Source of the DNA: Athripsodes cinereus
Lineage: Eukaryota; Arthropoda; Insecta; Trichoptera; Leptoceridae
Assembly: GCA_947579605.1 (NCBI GenBank)
Contig: OX388307.1
Coordinates: forward strand, 32,651,237-32,715,236
Direction: 5' to 3'
Length of the DNA stretch: 64,000 nucleotides
In this document: positions 11,263 through 20,653 of the stretch, piece by piece
Numbering within the stretch: the first letter of the stretch is position 1
Layout of the letters: each line of letters starts with the position of its first letter
Position numbers and translations under genes: made by a program
The notes under the pieces: model-generated
Database searches by the model: none
Told to the model about the DNA's origin: nothing
Seen by the model: the letters and a program-made list of their open reading frames with translations, nothing else

Positions 11263-11629
11263 TTGAAAAAAATTGCTTTGTCACAATAACATCTATTTCT
11301 AATGGATTAACTATGTAACAGTTTCGAGACATTTTGAATGTTTTTAAAGAGTATTGTACAATGCACTTTTGTTATGTACTCAAGTACCTAACAGAAGTGT
11401 ATCATAGAATACTCGTTTAAAAACATTCAAAATGCATTGGTACAATTTATTGAAATGAAAAAGTACTTAAAAAATGTATACCACCGCCTTGAAAGTTAGT
11501 TAGTGCACCATTATTTGCAATTAGTTTACCGAAATAATAATAAAAACACATAGTAATACGCGAGCCATTTCCTTGTGCCAAGTTTTTACAATCAAAGAAT
11601 TTGCACGATATCCTTCTTCTACGACCTAC

Positions 11630-11860
11630 TACTACAACCATACCATCACGGCGTATCTCACAAGTATGGTAGCCAGCGAACCAACCACATGTAATAGACA
11701 TGCAAGCTGTCCCTTCCGCGACTGCAAAAAATTAAGACATTCATGATGGGTGACAAACCGCAGCGCTGAATCCAAAATGTAAAATGTCTTTATGTTTTCA
11801 AACATCTGTCACTTACAGGACACTCGTAAACGAGTGGTGGTTCGATTCTTTGTCTAGTGT
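11630..11860 (+). repeat. Dispersed repeat B, copy 2
   Basis: It has ACCATCACGGCGTATCTCAC, then AAGTATGGTAGCCAGCG, CATTCATGATGGGTGACAAA, CGCTGAATCC and TTACAGGACACTCGTAAACG, in the family order. Confidence 0.65.
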
Positions 11861-11960
11861 TCCTAACATATGAAAATCTGATTTTCTGTCAAGCTATCTA
11901 CAAACTTTGTATTGACATACATACGTAGTGTATAGAAAACTGTATACATTTACCCATAAA

Positions 11961-12026
11961 GCAAGATTTATATCTTAGTTACTTTGGGACTAGCTCGATA
12001 TGTGAGACTTGTCCATACATACATAG
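11961..12026 (+). repeat. SINE-1 3' fragment
   Basis: TTTGGGACTAGCTCGATATG and CATACATACATAG match the 3' end of the tRNA-derived SINE at 36992. The head is absent. Confidence 0.45.
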
Positions 12027-12109
12027 ATTTAAAAGTTTATTGTCTTTGAATTTATCCAACTTTAATTCTATTTTCTCAATATTATTAATATTAGTGGCAT
12101 TTACAAAGT

Positions 12110-12590
12110 GATAATTTCGCGACTTGATTAATGGAAACGAGTTTTCTTGCTATACGTTTTTTTTAATAATATATTTAAATTATACATTAAATATGGATAA
12201 AACTAATTTAAGTCACACATATATAAATAATTGTTCTACATACTGTGTTGGCATCCGAAACATTAGAAATAAATAAATCAATTAATTCAGGATACATCAT
12301 AGTGAACAAAATAATAGGTCCACAAAAATCACCCCTATTAACAATGTTCTCCTTTCACACTTCCACCCACCCTCAATCATCGACCAATCATTCAAATTCA
12401 TTCACCCCCACCCTAATACCCTCTAACCATACGTAAATTTCATATTAGGTAATAAAAATATTTGCTCTCAGTTTTCAAAGTTTTCATCAATGACACTAAC
12501 GTGTCGAAACCGGTCGCAAAATTAAAATTAATAGTAATAATTTAAAAAACATTGCAAGAAAACTCGTTTCTATTAATCTGTGTATGTTTC
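12110..12590. mobile_element. Foldback element with GTCGAAACCGG signature
   Basis: A 24-bp inverted repeat, 23 of 24 bases matching (12127-12150 and 12554-12577, core GAAACGAGTTTTCTTGC), encloses ~400 bp. Near the right arm is ACGTGTCGAAACCGGTCGC. GTCGAAACC also occurs in the foldbacks at 15021 and 33115. No transposase is present. Confidence 0.5.
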
Positions 12591-12599
12591 TCGTTGAGA

Positions 12600-13050
12600 A
12601 AGGTACTAAATTAAAAACCAATTTTTCATTCCAGTCATGTTGCATTGGTTTTCCAAACACTCCTTTACAAAGTAGTATTATAATTTATTCTGAATTATTT
12701 ATAGGGGAAGTGAGGGTGAGAGAGTGGTAGAAGGGATGAAAAAAAATCGGACTTGAAAAACTGGACATTTGAAAAAATGTTATTACATTATTATTATTAT
12801 TTTTGAATTGAAATTATTTTAATGGAAAAGGAAAAAAAATTTGGACAAATGTTTTAAATTATTATTATTATTTAAAAAAAAAATCGGTGTTTTTACAATT
12901 TCTCGAGAATTAACGAGTTATCGAGAGTGGTTATTTAATAAACAAGATTAACTTTCTGTCTTGGGATAAATATCTAGTTTCTTTGAAGAATTTAATAACT
13001 GCAGGGGTTCAAATGTTAGGTATAAAGATGTTTTTAGAAATATAAAAATA
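12600..13050. other. No gene seen; A/T-run spacer
   Basis: It is rich in A-runs and TTATTATTATT. I found no coding or RNA feature. Confidence 0.35.
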
Positions 13051-13057
13051 AGTTTTT

Positions 13058-13212
13058 TTTTCATGTTACATTGTTTATTTATTTATTTTGTTCTTCACTC
13101 TACATTGGTTAAATCATTTCAAGTCATTACAAAGTATCATAAAAATATCAGTTATTCAATGTACAGAGGGCGAGTTTATCGTAAGAATGCGATGTCTTCC
13201 AACTAACCAGGC
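13058..13212 (-). repeat. Dispersed repeat C, copy 2
   Basis: TTTATTTATTTATTTTGTTC, CACTCTACATTGG and TACAGAGGGCGAGTTTATCG occur in order. It ends GCGATGTCTTCCAACTAACC, as in the copy at 41132. Confidence 0.65.
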
Positions 13213-13289
13213 ATTAACTCGCATTACTATGCGTGCGAAATAGAAGATTGAAATATATTAATATTCCAAGATGTCCCTCAAGGAAAAGG

Positions 13290-13440
13290 CCTGCAACTCT
13301 CTTTTATAAATTTTCTAGTGTCCTGTAAAAAGCAGGTATTCGTTTATTATCGCGAATAAGGTATTGAACAATTTCGATTCAGCATTGAGATATGTCACCC
13401 ATACTGAATGTCTTGTATTTAATTGCACGTAGAAACTGAT
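13290..13440 (-). repeat. Dispersed repeat B, inverted fragment
   Basis: TTTCTAGTGTCCTGTAAAAA, GCATTGAGATATGTCACCCA and TGAATGTCTTG are the reverse complement of family words. It is one of the few copies in this orientation. Confidence 0.5.
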
Positions 13441-13529
13441 AATTATTTTATTACATGCAATTAACCAAGTGACTACTCTACTCTTAAGAGATTTTATTAT
13501 AGTTCAGATGATAGATATGTTTTGAATAT

Positions 13530-13745
13530 TTTACCACACCATCACGGCATATCTCACAAGTGGGGTAGCCAGCAGAACAGCTGTAATTAGTTAGAATGCG
13601 GGGCGTCTTCTTTCTGCCAACAAAAAAATTAGACATTCTGGATGGGTGGCAAACCTCAACGCTGAATTTGGGATGTTAAATGTCTTTCGAACACCTGCGT
13701 TTTACAGGACAGAAAAGGGTGGGAGAGCAATTTTTTTGCCGAGTG
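13530..13745 (+). repeat. Dispersed repeat B, copy 3
   Basis: ACCATCACGGCATATCTCAC, GTGGGGTAGCCAGCAGA, ATTCTGGATGGGTGGCAAAC and TTTTACAGGACAGAAAAGG occur in the family order. Confidence 0.65.
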
Positions 13746-14515
13746 CTCCACGACTCTATGAATTTTTATTCATACGAGCAGCACATACTTAGTTAGCTAT
13801 TTTTAATTTATTTTGAGACAAATGGATGAGTTTATTTAATTTTTTTTCTTTAAAATATCCATCAAGTTCAGAAACATTATTTATTTAAAAAATTGCTCCC
13901 ACTAAAATTTAAAATATCATTTCAAATTGTTAGAAATATTTTTTTTATTTTTTATACAAAATCAAGTCGTCGTTGAAATTGAATGTTCACCTACATTAAT
14001 TTTAAAATAACTTTCGTTTGAAGTCTCACGAACAAAAAAATGTGAAAAAAATCATTTCTCGAAATTTCGGTGAATAAATGTTTTTTCGTTCAGTCAATTA
14101 ATTAAATTATCTTCAAACGTTCTCAATTATGCGTACATTAACTAAATACGAATGTTCATCTGTTCATTTGAAAGTAAATACTTTGATTTGTATTTAAAAC
14201 ATTTTAAACTTCTTATCCTAGTCACAGAATCTATTTTTCTCAGGGCCATCCACTCGTTTGCGAGTGATTTAGGCCTAGTCACAGAATCAAACACAAATTA
14301 GTGCATGGCGTCGTAGAAATTAAATTAAATAAAAATTATATCATAAGTAAGAAAGTAAGAGCTATACGCGTCAGAAAAAGTTTTGGTACGAAATCGTGCT
14401 CAGTTAGGTAAACTTTATGACACATTATGTTCTTAAAATACTATTAATAAAATAAATAAAAAACAATTTGTTTAAAAAATTGATAAGCTTTAAAGAAAGT
14501 ATTTATACCTATTTA
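13746..14515. other. No gene seen; AT-rich spacer
   Basis: CCTAGTCACAGAATC occurs twice (about 14218 and 14275), flanking CCACTCGTTTGCGAGTGATT. Nothing else was recognised. Confidence 0.35.
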
Positions 14516-14520
14516 TAAAT

Positions 14521-15014
14521 AAAACTGCTGGACTCAGCATCAGGACAAAATGTCGCTTGTTCAATGCGTGCATCATCCCAATCCTTCTACATATATGGCT
14601 GTGAGTCTTGGCACTTAACCAAGGCTCAAAAGCGGAAGATACTAAGGTTTAAAAACAAGTGTCTTAGAAGGATTTTGGATGTCAAATGCTGTGAACATGT
14701 TACAAATGATGCTGTGCGCCGGCGCACCTAGCAGAGACCTGTAATCTCCGTAATACAGGAGAGACGATGGTCCTGGCTGGGACATGTTTTGAGAATGCCT
14801 AATGATAGTTGGCCAAAAAAAGCACTGTTCTTCCGTCCGCAGGGGTTCCGTCGGCCCGGGCGTCCCTCTTTCACAATACACCGTTCCTATGACAACGATA
14901 TCAGAGCGCAGGGAATGTCGTGGAAAGAGGTGACGCAATTGACGCAGAGACGCTCTGAATGGAGGAGGCTGGTTTCTGCCCTGTGCTCCCGAGAGGAGCG
15001 TTGAGGGGGATGAT
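14521..15014 (+). pseudogene. RTE-like LINE C-terminal fragment, copy 1
   Basis: This matches the fragment at 29595 base for base over long stretches. Translated in pieces it gives ACIIPIL, CESWHLTKAQ, CLRRILDVK, HVTNDAVRRRT, LGHVLRMPNDSWPK, GRPSFTIHRSYDNDIR and EWRRLVSALCSREER. That is the ordered C-terminal region after the reverse transcriptase in RTE-type LINEs. Small indels (for example an extra ATAT in the tyrosine-rich IPILLYG region) and a stop break the frame. Downstream of the stop codon is GGGGATGATGATAAATAAA, a short GAT-type tail. The codon that is a stop in copy 2 is an intact TGG here. Confidence 0.75.
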
Positions 15015-15020
15015 GATAAA

Positions 15021-15172
15021 TAAAACAATAATTTGTAGAGTTTTACTAAGAACTTATATTTCAGCTACCAAGGTTTCGACATACTATGGAGTTTGACAAA
15101 GACATAGCATGTCGAAACCTAGGTAACTGAAATATAAGTTCTTTATAAAACTGTACTAATTATTGTTTCATT
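15021..15172. mobile_element. Foldback MITE beside the RTE tail
   Basis: The left arm AAGAACTTATATTTCAGCTA then CCAAGGTTTCGACATACTATG is mirrored by CATAGCATGTCGAAACCTAG then TAACTGAAATATAAGTTCTT. The loop is only ~15 bases. The outer parts (AAAACAATAATTTGTAGAG and its inverse) pair less well. Confidence 0.65.
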
Positions 15173-15511
15173 TACAATTTATATGGAGTTTTACAAAATA
15201 AACATAAATGAGATACAATATTTATACCTTCTTCTCCCGTGTGTTCCCTGTTAGGTCTCTCCGATCTTTTTAGAGGTTTCTATGACGAAAGTCTCGCGTT
15301 CCTGCGCTATTCCTAACAAATTCTCCATTCCCATTACTCCAGCCCATTTCATAATATTAGTTGTTTTATTACCTACATGATAAAATAAACAGTTTTTTTT
15401 TTTTTGAAAAGTTCACAAACACATTTTGTGTTACCAATTAACAGCAAATGATAAACTTAATTAATAGATAATTATTTAAGTGAAACACAATACAACTATA
15501 CTATACTATCA

Positions 15512-15785
15512 TGCCGTGTCCCAGATGGGGTAGTCAGAGAGAACGGAACGCCATATAGATCTATCCTTATATACTTCTTTCGCTTCCTCTACATTCATCC
15601 AGTTAAACATCCTCTTTCAGATAAATACATCTTCTTCGCCATATTTTCATCGTGCATTTGCTCGATATGTCCAAACCATCGTAACTTGTTTACACGTATT
15701 CTGTCCACAGCACTCCTCTCACATCCGCTCATTCTCCTGATATCCTCATTCTTCACTCTATCTCGCAACATTTTAACCAACTATT
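15512..15785 (-). pseudogene. LINE C-terminal fragment ('PIWDTA' family), copy 1
   Basis: The minus-strand translation gives RIRVNKLRWFGHIEQMHDE, then KKMYLSERG. After a frame change it reads EEAKEVYKDRSIWRSVLSDY PIWDTA and a stop. The VNKLRWFGHI..M pattern followed by a short D-R-W tail is the usual C-terminal end of RTE/R4-like LINE polymerases. Copies of the last segment are seen at 18107 (plus) and 54709 (minus). The polymerase core is absent. Confidence 0.65.
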
Positions 15786-15789
15786 CTTC

Positions 15790-16325
15790 TCATTGAACGC
15801 ATCTCCTCAGCATTTATTCTACTCGTTAAGTGAAATAGACAATATTAAAAACCATTTCAACCCTGGATATTAAGGGTTAGATATGTTTTATACCTATTAT
15901 AAAACAGGCATAATATTTATTTTAATTTATTCCTCAACATAAAAATAACACTCGAATACACGTAATTGTGTGTTTTTACAGTTTTAGAAATTAATACCCA
16001 CATGAACCTATACCTATCATACACATTCAATTATTAACGGGAATTTTCTTGGGGATTTCTAGTTAATTTTGCAAAGTTTTTATCAAAACACAAGATAATA
16101 CGTAAAAAAACAGTGTGAAACTAACATCTGGAATCTCGTTGGCCAAAAAAATATATCAGTTTTAATGATCTCAGTAGCGAGTGATATATTTTTAATAATA
16201 GTAAAATTAATAAGACATATCAGGTTGCAAAGATAGGACATCAGCATTTGGCTTAAAACATTTAAATTTATTAAAGAAGAAACAAAAATTTTATACTAAA
16301 AGTATTGACTAGTATCATTATAATG
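15790..16325. other. No gene seen; AT-rich spacer
   Basis: No recognisable protein, RNA or repeat family was found. Confidence 0.35.
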
Positions 16326-16328
16326 TCA

Positions 16329-16610
16329 CTAAACTCTACTGGGATCGACCAATTCAAACTGATGAACTGTTTCAGCTAATCGACCAAATATTGTGTTAGT
16401 CGATCGCAGATCCCATAAAAAGTATAATATCATAAACATCACTATATACCATACGATGAATATCATCTTGCCCATTGAATTGTCTGTGAATGGTTTAATA
16501 CCTAAGAGTCGGTCAAGCAGTCTTAGAAAACTGGGAGTAAATGATAGGCTCAAATATAGCATGCAGAAGGCTGTTCTACTATCATCCACAAGGATAGTTG
16601 GATGGTTTTT
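16329..16610 (-). other. Unidentified open frame with a membrane-like segment (possible exon)
   Basis: An open frame of about 95 codons on the minus strand has no ATG at its beginning; the track-style start would be GTG at 16589. It has normal amino-acid variety and a clear hydrophobic stretch (MIFIVWYIVMFMILYFLW) followed by LRSTNTIFGRLAETVHQFEL. It does not match a transposon protein that I know. It could be an exon or pseudo-exon of a membrane protein, or chance. No splice signals were confirmed. Confidence 0.2.
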
Positions 16611-16759
16611 GTCCCTGTAGCTCCGTTAGTGATCTCACATAATAATTACAATCATCGTACTACTTTTATAGGACATCGTGAAAGAATCAACTCGAAGAAT
16701 GATGAGATTCTATATTTCATATATAATTTCAATAGGATTTTTTTATAATATTCTTCTTC

Positions 16760-17045
16760 TTAAAGTGGCATGTCAGGTCCTCCCGACGTCGGCTATCACC
16801 CTTGCGTAGGCTTCTTTGTCCTGTGCTAGCCGGAATAACTCTTCCACCCTCTGGCCTCCGGTCAACTCTCGTATATTTCTTAGTCAGGGCATCTGCCGCT
16901 TTCCCACACCGCCACTACCCTCAATTCTTTCCTTCAAAATGAATTGGAGTAAACTATATTACTCATTTCAAAGTACGTGTCCCGGATATGTCATTTTCCT
17001 CATCTTTTCACTGGACACCATCTCTCTATCTGTTCTAGCCTTTTT
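16760..17045 (-). pseudogene. RTE-like LINE C-terminal fragment with GAAGAA tail
   Basis: On the minus strand one frame gives LLQFILKGKIEGSGGVGKRQ, then, after a stop, LRNIRELTGGQRVEELFRLA and QDKEAYARVIADVGR. The order GHVLR / LLQ.I..GKI.G / NIREWTG / AqDk..y..viA.v is a very common C-terminal tail of insect RTE-like LINEs. It ends in AAGAAGAAGAATAT, the expected short 3' tail. The frame carries stops and shifts; no polymerase domain remains. Confidence 0.7.
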
Positions 17046-17049
17046 ATAA

Positions 17050-17825
17050 TATAAATTGCTATTATTATTGGATGTTAAAATCAATATTTCATCGTTTATT
17101 TTATGTTATATTATGAGTAATAATCATAATATAGATCATCCTCTCCGTACCAAAAAATGATAGATGGCATAGCTTATCCCTGAATTAAATACCTATATTA
17201 AATATGTGATGTTTAATGAATATACCCAACATTAACAGAAGACTGGAAAATTTCCAGAAAAAAGTGATATCTTTTCTTTTTCTGAAATTGTATGGCTTAC
17301 ATTTATGACTAACTTCAAAAAACAGAATTATACAGAAAACGATAAAAAGTATATACCTAGGCTTGCGAAAAGGAAATTAGGGGAAGGGATAAATGAGGAT
17401 TATAAAATGAAACAGAAGAAGAAAAAAAAAGAAAACTATTTAAAACTACTTTGCTCGGAATGTTTCTCATTAGTAATTTTGTCAGTCTGAAGATGGGCAT
17501 AAACCACGAAATTGCACAACTAAACAAAGACGGAGGTGTATTCCTGGAAGAAAGATTATTATTATTATTATTATCATTATCATCAGGGTATGTAATTTAG
17601 AATTTAAAGAGTAGACATATACCTACTCTGGTGACTTTATAACATTTTTATATCTCAGCTTCACCGTTACGGGGTGTATTGTATTTATTTATTTTTTTCT
17701 TTTTTCAAGTCTTACAACCGACAATAATATATTTTCCCTTGTTTTCTAAGTAGGTTTTAGTAATAGACTTGTCTGGAGAACTGAATTCACTGTTATTTTT
17801 TGTTTTGACAAAATCACTATTAAAT
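17050..17825. other. No gene seen; AT-rich spacer
   Basis: A short (ATT)n run lies at about 17557-17585. No recognisable coding sequence. Confidence 0.35.
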
Positions 17826-17829
17826 TCAA

Positions 17830-18012
17830 ATACTTGTTCATCTATCCATCCATAGCAATTCTCACAAGTGAGGTAATTAGCGGATTGATTATCTGTAATA
17901 AACAATCAAGTTATCCTTATCGTGTCAATAAAGGTTAAGACGTTCAGAATTGGTGGCATACCTCATCGTTGAACTGAAGCTGTTGAATGTAATGTTTTTC
18001 GAATACATGACT
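17830..18012 (+). repeat. Dispersed repeat B, copy 4
   Basis: CAATTCTCACAAGTGAGGTA, GACGTTCAGAATTGGTGGCA and CATCGTTGAACTGAAG occur in family order with considerable divergence. Confidence 0.5.
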
Positions 18013-18106
18013 TTTACGTCACACTTCAGAAAAGTAAAGAAAAGGCCATCCAAGGATTATGTGGCAAGAGCATTTTAAACAGATCCTATAGGAGGGTCAC
18101 GTGTTG

Positions 18107-18232
18107 GTCACTTTGAACAGGCGAGCATACATGAGGAGTTGTATAACAGTAACGGAAGCGAAAAGTGTATGCAAGGATAGGAGTAAGTAGCGTTCGATCC
18201 TTTTTGCCTACCCCACGAAGGAAGTGGCGTGA
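18107..18232 (+). pseudogene. LINE C-terminal fragment ('PIWDTA' family), copy 2
   Basis: The plus-strand frame reads TEAKSVCKDRSK, a stop, then RSILFAYPTKEVA. This aligns with EEAKEVYKDRSIWRSVLSDY PIWDTA at 15512. It is very short and decayed. Confidence 0.45.
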
Positions 18233-18244
18233 TGATATGTATGA

Positions 18245-18790
18245 ATGATAATAAACATAAAATAAAACTGAAAGTACTACATTATACATAAATATGTTAC
18301 AAAAATATATAAACAAGTACATACAATCACTATTTAAATCATACAGCTACGGGTATTAATGTTACTGCTCTTTGCATTTCAACAATTTGCATATTCCATT
18401 TTCGTTTAACATTTTTACATTCCTTCAGACGTGGGTGCCTAATTCTTTTATTTCCTCTTATTCCTTCCTTTCATTCTTTATAATATAAATATCACTAAAC
18501 AGAACATGATATATTATATTATTTGGTACATGTTATTATTTGTCGAGGTAGAAGCGGTATACGTCTTCTTTGATTTTGTAATACAACCACAATGTAGCCT
18601 TTCTGCAAAATAATGACTTAATCTACTAAATAATTATTTTGAAATATAAAAAATAACGGTACCTAATTATCTGTGATTATCACTGTCAAACACGACCATA
18701 GAACTTAATTTATAGCTTCCACTATCAATATTTCTACACATGCAGCCAATACAATTTTAAGAATGAGTAACATTAATAAGTCCCATACCA
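18245..18790. other. No gene seen; AT-rich spacer
   Basis: No recognisable protein, RNA or repeat family. Confidence 0.35.
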
Positions 18791-18794
18791 TCTA

Positions 18795-19440
18795 TCAGTC
18801 CATCCCATCACGCAATCTTCCACAATAAGGATAGCCAGCGGACCAACTGCTTGTTATAAACATGCAAGGTATCCTCTACATGCAAACAAACCATTGAGGC
18901 ATTCAGAATGGGTGACATTACTCATTGCTGAACTGAAGATTTTATGTCTTAAAACGTAATGTTTTATGAATTTCTGCCTTTTGCAAGACACTAGAAAACT
19001 AGTAGTGTTTTAACGAATGTGTGTTTTTGGATATTCGCGAATGCGAATGCGGATAGCGAATATTGACTTGCTTATATATCTACAATTGCTAAAACATTAA
19101 AATTTCTACCCCCCGTCGCCGAATTATCAAAATGGTATAGGATTTTAAAATATTTCAAAACTCCTCTGTTTGCTTAAAGAATATTTTCTAGCAGTACTTT
19201 TTTCTACAATGTACCGGGTAAGTATCCGGTACGTTTACAGAATATCTGATACTTTATTACTAAAATAATATTCGCAAAACATTCGCATATTTTTTTGCGA
19301 ATACGAATGCGAATACTTAGAAATCTGCGAATATTCGCGAATGCGAATGCGAATACGAATATTCGTTACATCACTAAAAACTAGTAGAAAAAACTGTGAG
19401 GACTAAAACTGGGGTGTATCAATACTGTATCAAACTTTTA
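18795..19440 (+). repeat. Dispersed repeat B, copy 5, split by a hAT MITE
   Basis: The left part (18795-19002) has CAATAAGGATAGCCAGCGGA, CATTCAGAATGGGTGACAT and TTTGCAAGACACTAGAAAAC. The family then breaks exactly at the MITE 19003-19376 and resumes after its target duplication at 19385. The repeat is therefore older than the MITE. Confidence 0.6.
19003..19376. mobile_element. hAT-type MITE with 8-bp target duplication
   Basis: The ends are TAGTGTTTTAACGAAT on the left and the inverse of TAGTGATGTAACGAATATTC on the right. The 8-mer AAAACTAG sits immediately outside both ends (18995-19002 and 19377-19384), the size made by hAT transposases. Inside, both arms are built of GCGAAT/ATTCGC words such as ATTCGCGAATGCGAATGCG. 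No ORF of interest is present. Confidence 0.85.
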
Positions 19441-19444
19441 TCGT

Positions 19445-20165
19445 AGGTACGTGGGTATATGTTGTGAAAAACTAAATCATTCTTTAATGGATTGATTATA
19501 GTTTTACTCACAATTGAGGACCGTTAATGAAAAATTACCAAAGATATGGAGAAACCGCTAAATGGCAAAGCTATTCACCTCGTTAAATCGAATTGTATTT
19601 AAAAATGTAATGCAAAAGATAAAGTATGAGTCCAAGAAGGTATGAGTTCAAGACAAGACGAAACTAAAAATTCATCAAAAATGTATTTCGGTCGCTTTTT
19701 GCCACAAATCATTGAAAAATCCCTCTGGAGGACCTCTCCCTAGATTTTTTTCGACACACTTAAAAATATGAAATTAGCATAGTCGCCTTATTTTCAAGAA
19801 TTCTCAAATTTTACACAGCCTGTGACACTCTCACATTGTCTTCTTACTACCCTTTCAATAATTTCATGAAACACATATTTATTTCCTTTCAGTTCGATTT
19901 ACACGGAAGTAATAATATATATAGTATTAACAATACGCACCATCTGGTATTAGATTGATAATTTTATGAGAATCGAAACGTTTCTTTTTATATTGAACAG
20001 TATATATGTACCGCTATTTTTTATATCTTTCATTTTTATTGATAAAACACACACCCACACACACACACACACACATCTGTTAGAATTTTCATTTCCATTT
20101 GGTAATACAAGTGGTTTTGCGTATTCAACTATACATTAATGTGAAGACAACACTTGCTTCTTCAT
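19445..20165. other. No gene seen; contains an (AC)n microsatellite
   Basis: A CA-repeat with one interruption lies at about 20048-20075. The rest is AT-rich and unrecognised. Confidence 0.4.
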
Positions 20166-20295
20166 ATCAATGATGATTTATTTATTTATTTATTCTTTAC
20201 TGCACATTGATTACAAGCACATCCATAGTATACATTCAGGTTTAATACAACCATTCGACAGAGGGCGAGTTTATCGCAAAGGCGCGTTTTCTTAA
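20166..20295 (-). repeat. Dispersed repeat C, copy 3
   Basis: GATTTATTTATTTATTTATT, CTTTACTGCACATTGATTAC and GACAGAGGGCGAGTTTATCG occur in order. The tetranucleotide tail is at the left, so it lies on the minus strand. Confidence 0.65.
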
Positions 20296-20653
20296 AAGTT
20301 AAAAGTGAAAACACACATCAAGAAATGAAAAATAAAAGATTCAAAGAAAGAAAAAAGAAATATAATAATGATAACTCAAATAAATGTTGGTATATTTACA
20401 TAAAATAGTTATAACAGTACAAACAAGGGTGTGTATAGATATGCAATAAGTAGATATGTATCTATGTAAAGTAGCATTCAAATTGCTTCACTTTGGATGA
20501 TCATCTAGAGTGTCAGGGTCAAACCTGTTCATCGAAATTGAACAAGTCTGTTCACACTAGTTCATCCATGCTTTCACTGCCATATCAACACTCACGGTCA
20601 TGTTGTATGTAGTTTGACGTATTTTCGTAAAAAAATAATTAAATATGTAAATA

